A stretch of DNA of 64,000 nt from 1162T-S-0a-05 sp050299435 (GTDB lineage: Bacteria; Pseudomonadota; Gammaproteobacteria; Pseudomonadales; Cellvibrionaceae): the NCBI GenBank assembly GCA_050299435.1, contig JBNKVX010000008.1, positions 1-64,000 on the forward strand, read 5' to 3'. Numbering within the stretch: the stretch's first letter is position 1; every line of letters starts with the position of its first letter. The position numbers and the translations under genes are program-made. Of the stretch, positions 1 to 9,516 are shown one piece after another. The notes under the pieces were generated by a model that searched no databases, was not told the DNA's origin, and was given only the letters and a program-made list of their open reading frames with translations.

Positions 1-586
1 GGTCGAAGCGATCGCTGTATAAAACACGGGAGCCCGCTCGTGTTTCAAACTTATCGCTGTCTGCGTAATCCACGACCAAATTACTGTCACTGCACGTTTC
101 CGGCAATTCGACGATTTCGTCTTCTATTAAATCGTCTTCCATAACGTCTTCGTCAGAAGCTTCTTCGGGATCGGCTTCCGGAACTACGGTATCGCACACT
201 GCGCCAAACACCTGTGGCACTTCGGCCCCTGTACCGTTGGTATCGCCCTGAAAACCGAACTCCACGGTTTGCCACGGCGAAATGGTGGCGTTCCAACTTA
301 AATTACTGGCGTTGTAAGGGTTATCGCCCCAACGGTTGGCGTTCCAGGATTCAGTTATCTTGTTGCGCTCGTATTGCCAGTTAACCTGCCAACCATTAAT
401 GGCGGTGTTGCTGTTATTGAATATTTTTATGTTGGCAGCAAATCCGCTGCCCCAATCGTCTGTCAGGTTGTAAGTGCACTGTGCAGCCCGGGAAGTATTG
501 GCAAGCAAGAGTCCAACAAAACACAATAAAAGATTTGCTTTTACGAAGTGAGTTTTAAACCCTTCGTACACATTAAGCGTTAACAT
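1..586 (-). CDS. Secreted CBM2 (cellulose-binding) protein, 5' part only
   Basis: The gene runs off the left edge of the window. Translation from the ATG at 586 gives about 195 residues: a short cytoplasmic head, a hydrophobic signal-peptide core, cleavage near an ASRA/AQC site at about residue 36, then a complete family-2 carbohydrate-binding module. The CBM2 shows its usual landmarks: an N-terminal Cys in AQCTYN, the segment INGWQVNWQY, a WNA tryptophan motif, SWNATISPW and FGFQG, and a closing Cys in GAVC. Next comes an acidic Glu/Asp-rich linker rather than poly-serine. The catalytic or functional module lies outside the window. The ribosome-binding site AAGGA sits about 10 bases before the ATG. 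CBM2 binds crystalline cellulose or xylan, so the product is probably an extracellular polysaccharide-active protein. A divergent membrane-bound regulator follows at 990 and may control it (inference from position only). Confidence 0.85.
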   Translation of the reverse strand, partial: MLTLNVYEGFKTHFVKANLLLCFVGLLLANTSRAAQCTYNLTDDWGSGFAANIKIFNNSNTAINGWQVNWQYERNKITESWNANRWGDNPYNASNLSWNATISPWQTVEFGFQGDTNGTGAEVPQVFGAVCDTVVPEADPEEASDEDVMEDDLIEDEIVELPETCSDSNLVVDYADSDKFETRAGSRVLYSDRFD

Positions 587-989
587 CACGATTGGTCCTT
601 ATTTTTTTAAATTAAAATGTTTATTCGGCTTGATCCCAGGGGCGCTACCATTTCACTACTCTGAAATTTTCCTTTACTCATGTTTATTAACTGCTCGGGA
701 ATGAAGGCAAGTCCAAAACCAACCTGGAGGCACGCAAAAACGCGGCGACTCTGACATAGAGGGCCGCAGACATACAATTCTGAAATTATGAAACTTTCTT
801 ATATTTTCTGAATTTCTGCTCAATCAAACAGAAAGTTGACCTCCGTCACAGTCTCACACGCTACTGAACCTCATTCATCATCTTTATTCAAACCTTACTG
901 TTCTTTTAAATATGAAATCACTTTAGAATCGGAGGATAACTAAAAACAATTAATTAAATATAAGTATAAAAAATAGTCCGGAACCCAAA
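587..989. other. Divergent intergenic region between CBM2 gene and CadC-like regulator
   Basis: About 400 bases without a convincing gene. It must carry the promoters of the two diverging genes. The part next to the regulator is AT-rich. A GC-rich imperfect hairpin lies at 742-767 (GCGGC/GCCGC arms with an inner CTCT/AGAG pairing). It could be a leader structure for the minus-strand CBM2 gene or an operator. I compared it by eye with c-di-GMP riboswitches and saw no match. Confidence 0.5.
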
Positions 990-3002
990 ATGAAAAGTCA
1001 TTTAATCTATTTATTTGATCGTTATGCCGTAGATAGTGTTCGTAAAACCATCAATAAAGACGGCATGTTTCATTGCCGAGATACCAAACAGGTCATGTTG
1101 TTATACCTTTTATGCAAAGCTCATCCTGGTTTTTTATCTAAAAAAGAGATTATGAGTAACATCTGGCCAGGACAAGTCGTGACAGAGGCGTCTATTTCTC
1201 GTTTGATATTTGATTTAAGGCAAACATTGGGGGACGATGGAAAACAACAGTCCTTTATTAAAACTGAATGGGGGAAAGGTTTTAGATTAACTTGTCAGGT
1301 TCAAGCTGACACGTCCAATGAAAAACGAACTTTTAGTTTTCTTAATAACCCTCTGAAACTATTGAAATTTGTAGCTGTAAGTATGCTTTTGGCGCTGGCA
1401 ATTAATTTCTTTTGGTATTACGTAAAAACTGATTTGCCTATACCTGTGGAGAATCAAAAAATTTCGCTTGCTTTAGCGCCTGTAAATGTCACAACACAGG
1501 ATTCTGCTGATGAATGGATAAGTCTCGGAGTGCCTTCGCTCATTAGTGGTCTATTGCAAAATTATGAACGCATTCAGACCATACCTATACGCCAGACTTT
1601 GAGTTTTATGGAAAGATCAAACATAGGATACTCCCGCAAATCCATGCAAGAGAATTTTGCAAAGATTTGTGAATCACTGGGCTGCTCTCATCTGTTGTAT
1701 CTCGAATACAGTCACGATGATCAAGGACAAATTTTGAGCTATAGCCTGTATACTTCAATCGGGCTCACATCTGCAAAAGACTTTGCTCATCTTGATGTCA
1801 CAATCTCTGCTGAGAAAATTACTAATCATTTGAGTGATACATTGTTACCGCTCGATGAAAAGAGGCGTTCCTATACCGAATTTTATTCTCATGACCCAAT
1901 GGCGAACAGAAGTTACGCAATTGCCTCTAATGATCGCTTTACCGGTAATTTAATTGAGGCTGAAGCCAACTATAAACTTGCACTCCAACGCGATAAAAAT
2001 TTCTTTTGGGCAAAATGGGGCTTGGCGACTCTCTATTATGTAAAAAATGAGTGGGATCTTGCTTTCGAGTTGCTGGAAGAACTCGAAGCAATGGCAAAGG
2101 ATGATCCTAAAAAGCTCGGAGCGATTTATCAAACCAGAGGGAGCATAAAGGAAGCACAAGGCAAAATTACCGAAGCAATTGAGTTAGAAAAAAGAGCGAT
2201 TAAGCACCATGAAAAAGCTGGAAACCTGTATGCCTTATCAAATGTGAAGCACAATATAGGAATGGCCTTATTTGATAGTGGAGAGATTGAGTCTGGATTA
2301 GTCTACCTGGAAGAGTCGCTCAAGCTCGACATGGAAAGCAAAAGAAAAACGGATATAGCAATTAGCAGTTTCAATGTTGCACGAGCTTACAACGCGCTAA
2401 ATAAAAAAGAAAAAGCAATGGCACTATTCAATCAGGCCAAGGAGCATGCCATTGCGAATAATATGGCCTTACTAACGGCATTTATACGAAGCGCAGTGAT
2501 AGAAATGGAATTGGAAAAGGGTATCACCACCGACAGATTGTATTACGAAGCTCAGGCCGTCAAAAAAGAATTTGAAAACCTTGGTCATGGTGAGGGAGCT
2601 CTTGAAGCAACTGGAAGTTCAATACAGTTACAGCGGTTGCGGGGCGAACTCGAAGACGCCCAAGCTGCGATACAAAAACATATTGAAAGTATAGACCCGA
2701 AACAATACCCTCAAATACTACATAAATCGCGCTACATCGCAGCGCAAATTTACTTTGACCTCAAAAACTATCGGGAAGCTTTAAATCAATTATCTCTAGT
2801 TTCAGGGGAGTGGCAGTATGTAGATGCTGAAAGGTCGCTATTGGAAGCCAAAGCTCTCAATGCCCTTGGTCAACATGAGCAATCAATTGCTGCTGCCGAG
2901 CAGGTAAAAATGGATATAGGCAAAGCATGGAGATATGAACATCAATTAATTTATGAAAAATTGTTACTCGATAATAACTATACCCTTGCAATCTCGGAGT
3001 AG
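990..3002 (+). CDS. CadC/ToxR-type transmembrane transcriptional regulator with periplasmic TPR domain
   Basis: Residues 1-103 form an OmpR/PhoB-type winged-helix DNA-binding domain, including the GKGFRL wing at its end. A single hydrophobic segment at about 126-148 spans the inner membrane. The remaining 520 residues are periplasmic and helical, with several tetratricopeptide-like repeats from about 320 to 660 (for example ANYKLALQRDKNFFWAKWGL). This matches one-component regulators of the CadC/ToxR type, which sense an envelope signal and bind DNA directly from the membrane. The ATG at 990 directly precedes the winged-helix domain. Base composition is more AT-rich than in the flanking genes. 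The divergent CBM2 gene on the left and the convergent CBM2-like protease on the right make extracellular hydrolase genes plausible targets, but no operator was identified. Confidence 0.85.
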   Translation: MKSHLIYLFDRYAVDSVRKTINKDGMFHCRDTKQVMLLYLLCKAHPGFLSKKEIMSNIWPGQVVTEASISRLIFDLRQTLGDDGKQQSFIKTEWGKGFRLTCQVQADTSNEKRTFSFLNNPLKLLKFVAVSMLLALAINFFWYYVKTDLPIPVENQKISLALAPVNVTTQDSADEWISLGVPSLISGLLQNYERIQTIPIRQTLSFMERSNIGYSRKSMQENFAKICESLGCSHLLYLEYSHDDQGQILSYSLYTSIGLTSAKDFAHLDVTISAEKITNHLSDTLLPLDEKRRSYTEFYSHDPMANRSYAIASNDRFTGNLIEAEANYKLALQRDKNFFWAKWGLATLYYVKNEWDLAFELLEELEAMAKDDPKKLGAIYQTRGSIKEAQGKITEAIELEKRAIKHHEKAGNLYALSNVKHNIGMALFDSGEIESGLVYLEESLKLDMESKRKTDIAISSFNVARAYNALNKKEKAMALFNQAKEHAIANNMALLTAFIRSAVIEMELEKGITTDRLYYEAQAVKKEFENLGHGEGALEATGSSIQLQRLRGELEDAQAAIQKHIESIDPKQYPQILHKSRYIAAQIYFDLKNYREALNQLSLVSGEWQYVDAERSLLEAKALNALGQHEQSIAAAEQVKMDIGKAWRYEHQLIYEKLLLDNNYTLAISE

Positions 3003-3134
3003 AAAGAAAAGTAATCCAAAAACTCACTGAAAGACCAAGTCTCGTTTGCCTGGGCTTACCCGAATTACGCTCAGCGATTTTCTTAGGAGAGGCGCGCGCT
3101 CGCTATCTATGCGTACCTCTCAAGGAGAAATACA

Positions 3135-5564
3135 TTATTCGGGCTGATTAGTCCCGCCGAAATTGTTTCTTACACAAAATCCTATGTCATGTGAAATTTC
3201 ACCAGGATCCAGAAAGCTATTCCAGCCCACTCCCTTCGCAGTTATCGTGCGCCAATCAGTTTTATTAGGTTCGGGTTCTGCCACAATTTCAAAGTTCCAA
3301 GTGTTGTAAAACTCACCTAATACCTGAAAGTCTACTTGCCAAGCTTTTCTTTCGTCAGAAATATTTTGAGCGGTTAAGTAGGCGCAGTATCCACCATTAA
3401 ATCGGTCATAAATTTCGACAATCACATCCTGGTTAGGTAAAGGCACTGTCTCCGCATCGTCTATTTCTGTTAAGCTGGAACAAAAACCGAAATCCCATTT
3501 GTTAGTTTCTTCTCCCGGATCTAAAGTACAACAATCAGGCCAGCCAACCCATGTTGCCGGTGTAGCAATCACTGAATCGCCATTTTGAACCCAATCGACA
3601 TTCCAGAAATCAAAAATTTCACCAGGTATTCCGTCAATAACTATTTTCCAGGGGCTTATCCTGGTGTCACCATTGTTTGTCACTACAATATCTGCACAAA
3701 CACCGCCCGTCGGCCATTCGCTTCTGTCTCTAAGAAAAATTTCATAGTCTGCATTTGCAATACCGCTTTTACTCAAAGGGCTACGTTCAATGGTTGCGGC
3801 GCTTCCAATACCGATTATTGTTCTACCATCACCTTCCGGGTCATATCCACCCTGATCAACCAAGCGATAGAGAAATATCTTATTGCCGTTTAGTGCTTCT
3901 TCGACACAACCCGGACCTGACGATATTGAAGAACAATCTTCTAGATCCAAACCCGTATTTGCCGTTAAATCAGGATTTTGCCCCGTGTTGATTATTGTAA
4001 AAGGATCTCCCCAGGCATCATAAGACAAGATATTGTCGGTGACCCTAATATCCAGACCTTCTTTTTGTTCACTTAAAAAAGATTCCATAAATATCTGGTC
4101 GTTAGATTCAATACTGATTTTACTTCTAACAGGATCAATATCGGGTTGAAAGGCAAGCGACCTCACTGCAATTTCAGTTTCTTTAACTTCCGCATGGACC
4201 ACTACGGGAGTATAATTTTGAATCGCGGCAACACCAGACGCCCCCAAGTTTCTATAGGGGAAGCTTATTCTTAACCCGTAAGGTTCATTGTATTCAGCAT
4301 CAATCATTGTAGTAGCTGTACTTATATTCTCTCCTGCCCACTTAAGGAGCAGGGAGAACGGCCCACCAGGGACAGATGATTTTGTCCAGGTATCACCGTC
4401 ATCATGTGTTATAAAATATCCGATGACGGCTTCATCCCCCATCGCCGCAAAGAGCACCCAAGTGTCATTTTTGATATGCGCAATGGCCGGCGCACCAACT
4501 GCAAGGTTACTACTGAAGATTGGGTCAACATCGACCCAGAGTTTTCTATCAAGATTGCTATCATTGTGACGCACACGTAAGTGTCTATAATCATCACTGC
4601 CCTGCTCTAGCCAGGCGATCATGTATTCACCTTTGTCATCAGTATCTGCGGTTGTTCCGCCCAGGCTTGTACTATTAAAAAACTGTCCATTTTTAGTGAT
4701 ATCAAAATTGTTTGAGATAGTACCGTCTTCATTTGTTTGGCTGACAACATAGGTGGGATGACCAAACGTATCTGTAAAAAACAGGAATCGATCTCGGTAT
4801 TTTGCTTTGTACCCACTGCTTACAACAGAAAATGGTCGCGTGGTAAAGACGTTGCCGAACAGAGACAAATTCGAAGGAACTGTTTCCCAGCTATTTCCGT
4901 CCCTTGTGCTAAATATTTCAAAGGAATACTGACGGCGTCCGTAAAGATCAATGAGATCATAAACATCTACCTTTCGTGGAAACCAAATAGTGTGGCCGGA
5001 CCCTGCAGGTTTCATGAGTGAATCCTTCTCACTGCAATCATGCCCAAGTCCCATCGCGTGCCCCATTTCGTGCAAAAGTACTTCTCGAAACCGGGCATGG
5101 GTCCAATTAATTTCGCCGTCGTCATTTTTACGGAGCATATGAATTGTGGGTTCGTCGTCCGCCTCAAGATCCCAATCCCACCAGGCAGTGGTAAAGGCAA
5201 TTGAGGAACCGGCAACGGGCCAGAACCAACCGTCAGGAGGCCGAGTACTCCCTGTAACTGTTATTGTATTTTTGCCGTAGTCCTCACCAACAACCTTTAA
5301 ACCACCCCAATAAAGTTTGATATTGGCGCCGACCGCATTCCAGGTATCAATGGAATCCATCGTAATATTCCGTACATCTTCGATCAAAATGGGATCAAAA
5401 AAGCTTGTTTCGAAACCTCGTAAATCGAGGATCACTTTTACATCAGCGCCTCTGTTGAATCTTCTTTTGTCGCTCCTATCGTCACTGTCGCATGTTTTCG
5501 CGAAGCTGTTTATGGATAAAACAAATAGGGCTAAACCAATGTAGACACGAATTATTATTTTCAT
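3135..5564 (-). CDS. Secreted metzincin-type metalloprotease with two C-terminal CBM2-like domains
   Basis: A signal peptide (residues 1-22) is followed by a matrixin/metzincin-like catalytic domain of about 170 residues. The zinc motif HEMGHAMGLGHD lies at 165-176 (ligands H165, H169, H175; catalytic E166), and a met-turn SLMKP lies at 182-186. The middle (about 200-560) is a beta-rich region with Asp-box-like segments such as DDGDTWTKSS, suggesting a sialidase-like propeller. The C-terminus has two successive domains (about 635-715 and 725-805), each opening with GG-x-CA, containing a WN, and closing with LDPGE...GFC. These resemble CBM2 domains with the Cys-Cys bridge. The protein is 809 residues, much longer than a bare matrixin. 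It probably cleaves proteins attached to or embedded in a polysaccharide matrix (inference). It is a single gene, convergent with the regulator at 990. Confidence 0.8.
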   Translation of the reverse strand: MKIIIRVYIGLALFVLSINSFAKTCDSDDRSDKRRFNRGADVKVILDLRGFETSFFDPILIEDVRNITMDSIDTWNAVGANIKLYWGGLKVVGEDYGKNTITVTGSTRPPDGWFWPVAGSSIAFTTAWWDWDLEADDEPTIHMLRKNDDGEINWTHARFREVLLHEMGHAMGLGHDCSEKDSLMKPAGSGHTIWFPRKVDVYDLIDLYGRRQYSFEIFSTRDGNSWETVPSNLSLFGNVFTTRPFSVVSSGYKAKYRDRFLFFTDTFGHPTYVVSQTNEDGTISNNFDITKNGQFFNSTSLGGTTADTDDKGEYMIAWLEQGSDDYRHLRVRHNDSNLDRKLWVDVDPIFSSNLAVGAPAIAHIKNDTWVLFAAMGDEAVIGYFITHDDGDTWTKSSVPGGPFSLLLKWAGENISTATTMIDAEYNEPYGLRISFPYRNLGASGVAAIQNYTPVVVHAEVKETEIAVRSLAFQPDIDPVRSKISIESNDQIFMESFLSEQKEGLDIRVTDNILSYDAWGDPFTIINTGQNPDLTANTGLDLEDCSSISSGPGCVEEALNGNKIFLYRLVDQGGYDPEGDGRTIIGIGSAATIERSPLSKSGIANADYEIFLRDRSEWPTGGVCADIVVTNNGDTRISPWKIVIDGIPGEIFDFWNVDWVQNGDSVIATPATWVGWPDCCTLDPGEETNKWDFGFCSSLTEIDDAETVPLPNQDVIVEIYDRFNGGYCAYLTAQNISDERKAWQVDFQVLGEFYNTWNFEIVAEPEPNKTDWRTITAKGVGWNSFLDPGEISHDIGFCVRNNFGGTNQPE

Positions 5565-5773
5565 TTGTCGCTGCTCTCGATTATTGGCGATTGTTGGTAG
5601 GGAAGTGTTTGCAAAATAGCAGACAAGTGATGCGAGAACAACGTGCCAGTAATGATTTAACTATAAGTTTCTGTAATATCAAAACGCAATAAAACTCTAT
5701 CTGCTTCTCGCAATTCAGCGGGAAAGAATTCTATTTACAAGCTTTTATTATTCAGTCACGCAGAGTTATAGCA

Positions 5774-6268
5774 TTAAAGAGCCTCTAAAGCCGCATCATA
5801 ATCAGGTTCATCAACCGTTTCTGCAACTTGCTGTGTATAAGAGACTTTTCCGTTTTCATCCACAATCACAATACTGCGAGAATATAAACCAGCAAGGGGT
5901 CCGGTTTTAAATATCAGCCCATAATCATTGCCAAAGCTTGATCGAAAGCCGGAGGCGGTTATGACCTTATCTATGCCTTCCGCACCACAAAATCGACCGA
6001 GAGCAAAGGGCAAATCCATGGAGACACAGAGCACTGCAGTGTTTTCAAGGCTGGCCGCTTTTTCGTTAAATGTTCGTACAGACATAGCGCAGGTACCCGT
6101 GTCAACAGATGGGAAAATGTTCAAAATTAATTTTTCCCCTTTGAAATCTGTCAACGAGACTTCGCTTAAATCATCTTTAACTAATTTGAAATCAGGTGCT
6201 ACGCTACCTGGCTCTGGTAGATTTGCGATAGTTTCGATTGGATTACCTTTCAGTGTCACTGTGGCCAT
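5774..6268 (-). CDS. tpx: Thiol peroxidase Tpx
   Basis: A 164-residue atypical 2-Cys peroxiredoxin of the Tpx family, the usual length. The peroxidatic cysteine is C60 in the PSVDTGTC motif, and the resolving cysteine is C94 in RFCGAEG. Both are present, as is the conserved YSRSIVIVDENGKV strand. Tpx reduces alkyl and lipid hydroperoxides with electrons from thioredoxin; it is cytosolic or periplasmic depending on the species. No signal peptide is seen here. A strong ribosome-binding site (AAAGGAG) lies 8 bases before the ATG at 6268. The gene is monocistronic, divergent from the LuxR-type regulator at 6489. Confidence 0.95.
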   Translation of the reverse strand: MATVTLKGNPIETIANLPEPGSVAPDFKLVKDDLSEVSLTDFKGEKLILNIFPSVDTGTCAMSVRTFNEKAASLENTAVLCVSMDLPFALGRFCGAEGIDKVITASGFRSSFGNDYGLIFKTGPLAGLYSRSIVIVDENGKVSYTQQVAETVDEPDYDAALEAL

Positions 6269-6488
6269 ACTAGTACTCCTTTATTTAAGTGTGTTCCGAT
6301 TATACCGACTAACAACCAGTATTACCTTGTCTTAAAACTCCCCGGTTACCAATCTTGGAAATACCCTCGTCACTACCTAATTTTTATTCCCAGCACCTGG
6401 TTTTTGTGGGTCCGGCGAAATCCCCGTAGGAAAGTTGCTAAGATCCCGCCGACGAAAGTCACTTACTAAACTGGCTGGAATTTTCGGA

Positions 6489-9182
6489 ATGTTATTGGAA
6501 AGGGAAGCGCCACTTGCGCAGCTGGTACAACACTACCACGATGCTGCTTGCGGCCAGGGAAATATTGTTCTTGTTCACGGCGAAGCTGGCATTGGCAAAA
6601 CCTCACTGCTACGTGAATTTTCTAGTAGGTTAACACGTTCTGACAAAATTCTTTGGGGCAATTGTGACGCCCTTTTTACACCTCGACCTCTCGGACCACT
6701 TTATGACATGGCCACAGGTTTCAACAGCTTGGTAAAGGAACAACTCTATTCTCAAGTTGACTCCGTAAAACTTTTTCCCAGTGTTCTCAAATTTCTGGGC
6801 GAGAAATCTTGTGTAACCGTAATGATCTTTGAGGATATTCATTGGGCTGATAATGCCACTTTGGATTTCCTTGCCTACCTTACTCGACGTATTTCTTTTT
6901 TACCGGTGCTATTAGTTTTAAGTTATCGCGATGATGAACTACTTGTTGATCACCCCCTAAATCAGATTCTTGGAGAGTTACCAAGCAAACAAACCACGCG
7001 TATTGCGCTCGAACCTTTATCGCGCATCGCCGTTTCTGAACTGAGCGGCATCACGAATTTTAATCCAGAACAGTTGTATGAAGTGAGTGCTGGCAACCCT
7101 TTTTTTGTTACCGAGTTACTTGAACTGCGCGAATCTGAAACAGGCAGCATTCCCTTATCGGTTAAAGAAGCGATTCAAGCGCGCCTGCAGCGCTTAGCCG
7201 ATCCGGAAAGAAAATTATTACAAACCCTGAGCCTGGTTCCAGTAAAAACCAGTTTATCTTTAGTGACTAAATTATTTGGGGACAATGCTGAAACGCTTGC
7301 AATGGCTTGTATCGGCAGGCGCTTACTTGTTCTGGAAGAAGGTCACGCTTTACGATTCAGACATGAATTGGTACGCCTAGCCATTCTTTCAAGAGTTTCA
7401 ATCCCTGAACAAAAATCCTTGCACAAAAAATTACTGACGGGTTTGCTTCAACTGGAAAAGGCTGAACCGATACAGTCACAATCTCTGGATCAAATTGTTC
7501 ATCATGCTGCTGGCGCTTTTGATTCAGAACACGTTTTAAAATACGCTCCCATTGCCGCACAAAAAGCTTCAATACTTGGCGCACACAAAGAAGCTGCCGC
7601 ACATTACACCAGCGCATTAAAATTCGTCGACTTTGCAGAATCAGAAGTGGCCGCCTCGCTTTACGAACAATGGGCTTTTGAAGCCAGCCTTGCATTACAA
7701 GTTAATGACCAGGTTCTGGAAGCTTTGCGTATTGCTATTACCGTGAGACGCTCACTTGGACAATTGGAAAAGGTGGGAGAAAACTTATTGCAGCTTGCAC
7801 GTCTTTATTGGATACGGGGTGAGGGTCCTGAGTCGGTTCACTATGTGGACGAAGCGATTCACGTTTTGGAAGCGCTCACCCCCGGAGCCGAACTCGCAAT
7901 GGCATACAGTGTTCGCTCGCAAGCATTCTTACTGAATGACTGTATGGAGGAAACCATACATTGGGGTGAACGCGCAATTGAGCTTGCTGACCTGCATGAC
8001 GCAACCGAAGCAAAAATTCACGCATTAAATAATGTCGGAACCGCAAAAGCTTTTCGCGGTGAAGACCAGGGTTGCGAACAATTAAAAGAAAGTTTGCGTT
8101 TGGCGCTTCGATTTGGTCGTCACGGTGATGCTGCACGTGCCTACGCCAATCTCGGTGAATATTACGTTGAATTCAGGATGTTTTCGCTTGCAGAAGCAAC
8201 GTTGGCCGAAGCAATCACTTTCACCACACAACACGACATGATTGCCAAAGCGAATTACCTTCAAGGCTTTCTTGCAAGTTTAAGACTCGAACAGGGACGA
8301 TTTCGAGATGCGCTTGCAATTGGCGAATGTGTATTAAGAGCGAAAAAGCAAAATATGCTGGGTCGTTTGCCTGCACTGATTGTGCTCGCGAGAACCAAAA
8401 TGCGCATGGGCGATGCTGACGCTTTCTCTCAAATAAATGACGCTTTAACAGAAGCGGCGCAAACGGACGAGCTGCAATTTATTGTTCCCTTGCGACTCAG
8501 TTTAATTGAATACGCCTGGTTACACGAAGATCGGACAATCGCCGAAAGAGAAATTGTACATCTGCTTGGTATTGATCCTATGCACATGCACAACTGGCAT
8601 TATGGCGAGTTAATTTGCTGGGCAAAACGCTTTGGCATTCCGGCTGAAAATATTCAAGTAGAACGCCTGCCAGAGGTAATTAAACTGGAGCTTCATAATC
8701 AATATGAAGAAGCCGCTAATCAATGGCGGCAATTGGATGCCACTTACTGTGCCAATCTTGTGCTATTACAACTCAACAATATCTCACAACTGAAAGCGCA
8801 ACTCGATACACTTCACCAGGAATTGTATTCACTTGCGGCGACACCTGCCCTCGAAAAGCTGCGTAAGTGTTGCTCGGCATTGGGATTGCCATTCCCGGAC
8901 AGCAAAAAGAAACGCGGCCCCTATCAAAATGCTCGCAATAATCCTCTCGGTTTAACTCGAAGAGAACAGGAGGTTCTTTCGCTTATTGCGCAAGGCGCGT
9001 CTAACAAGGAAATTGCTGACGCAATTGTGCGCTCTCAGCGCACTGTGGAAAATCACGTCTATAACATTTTCAACAAGCTCAATGCGCGCAATAGGCTTGA
9101 AGCCATTCTGCGCGTACATAACGAACCCTGGCTTTTGCCTGAATTTAACCAGCAAGCAAATCGGCAATTGGAAGAAGCTTAA
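6489..9182 (+). CDS. Large ATP-binding LuxR-family (LAL/MalT-like) transcriptional regulator
   Basis: The reading frame opens with a TTG at 6435, but the ATG at 6489 is preferred because the protein then begins MLLEREAPL, the usual start of this family. This gives 897 residues. An N-terminal AAA/STAND ATPase module has Walker A GEAGIGKT at about 31-38 and a Walker B-like FEDIHWAD near 118. The middle is a long helical TPR-like sensor region. The C-terminus (about 825-880) is a LuxR/GerE helix-turn-helix with LTRREQEVLSLIAQG and the recognition helix SQRTVENHVYNIF. Such proteins bind ATP and an effector, oligomerise and activate transcription. The type IV pilin operon starts 334 bases downstream on the same strand, so it is a plausible target, but this is only positional. 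Confidence 0.9.
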   Translation: MLLEREAPLAQLVQHYHDAACGQGNIVLVHGEAGIGKTSLLREFSSRLTRSDKILWGNCDALFTPRPLGPLYDMATGFNSLVKEQLYSQVDSVKLFPSVLKFLGEKSCVTVMIFEDIHWADNATLDFLAYLTRRISFLPVLLVLSYRDDELLVDHPLNQILGELPSKQTTRIALEPLSRIAVSELSGITNFNPEQLYEVSAGNPFFVTELLELRESETGSIPLSVKEAIQARLQRLADPERKLLQTLSLVPVKTSLSLVTKLFGDNAETLAMACIGRRLLVLEEGHALRFRHELVRLAILSRVSIPEQKSLHKKLLTGLLQLEKAEPIQSQSLDQIVHHAAGAFDSEHVLKYAPIAAQKASILGAHKEAAAHYTSALKFVDFAESEVAASLYEQWAFEASLALQVNDQVLEALRIAITVRRSLGQLEKVGENLLQLARLYWIRGEGPESVHYVDEAIHVLEALTPGAELAMAYSVRSQAFLLNDCMEETIHWGERAIELADLHDATEAKIHALNNVGTAKAFRGEDQGCEQLKESLRLALRFGRHGDAARAYANLGEYYVEFRMFSLAEATLAEAITFTTQHDMIAKANYLQGFLASLRLEQGRFRDALAIGECVLRAKKQNMLGRLPALIVLARTKMRMGDADAFSQINDALTEAAQTDELQFIVPLRLSLIEYAWLHEDRTIAEREIVHLLGIDPMHMHNWHYGELICWAKRFGIPAENIQVERLPEVIKLELHNQYEEAANQWRQLDATYCANLVLLQLNNISQLKAQLDTLHQELYSLAATPALEKLRKCCSALGLPFPDSKKKRGPYQNARNNPLGLTRREQEVLSLIAQGASNKEIADAIVRSQRTVENHVYNIFNKLNARNRLEAILRVHNEPWLLPEFNQQANRQLEEA

Positions 9183-9516
9183 AAGTCAGAAGTTATTAAC
9201 CTTTCTTGTTCATAACTTTTAAGCATGTTGCGTATAACGACAAGCCCGGTTTCGTCTAAAGTTTCTTTTAATATTCCACTGAGACGTGGGTATTGTTTTA
9301 ATTCCCTCATCTTTCTAAAAACAACTATCCAGTGTTTTTTAATCTAATTTATACCCTTCAGTTTGCTTTTTGATTGCTCTTACAATTTAAATATTTTTCG
9401 TTTTTCCGTTTGTCAATTCTTGTTCACCAACTGTCTTTGCACTAGTTCACTTTTGGTAAAAACAAGCGATACTTTACAAAAAGCGAAACAAGTTACAAAC
9501 GCGCAATAGATTAATT
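9183..9516. promoter_or_regulatory. Intergenic region upstream of the minor-pilin operon
   Basis: A 334-base AT-rich stretch without a credible gene. It separates the LuxR-type regulator from the pilin operon and should hold the pilin promoter. The only structure I see is an interrupted inverted repeat at 9419-9466. Confidence 0.5.
9419..9466. repeat. Interrupted inverted repeat upstream of fimT
   Basis: Left arm CTTGTT-c-ACCAA (9419-9430), right arm TTGGT-aaa-AACAAG (9453-9466), with a 22-base spacer. Eleven base pairs are possible. It is AT-rich without a following T-run, so it looks more like a protein-binding site than a terminator. It ends about 50 bases before the first pilin start codon. 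Confidence 0.4.

Noticed and set aside
622..696. 24-residue minus-strand frame in the leader of the CBM2 gene
   Set aside because: No ribosome-binding site and no recognisable feature; too short to support.
700..800. Possible c-di-GMP riboswitch upstream of the CBM2 gene
   Set aside because: A hairpin is present, but the conserved unpaired blocks of GEMM-type riboswitches were not found on either strand.
3088..3121. GAGAGG/CCTCTC inverted repeat between the regulator and the protease genes as a terminator
   Set aside because: The stem is short with a long loop and no T-run on either strand.
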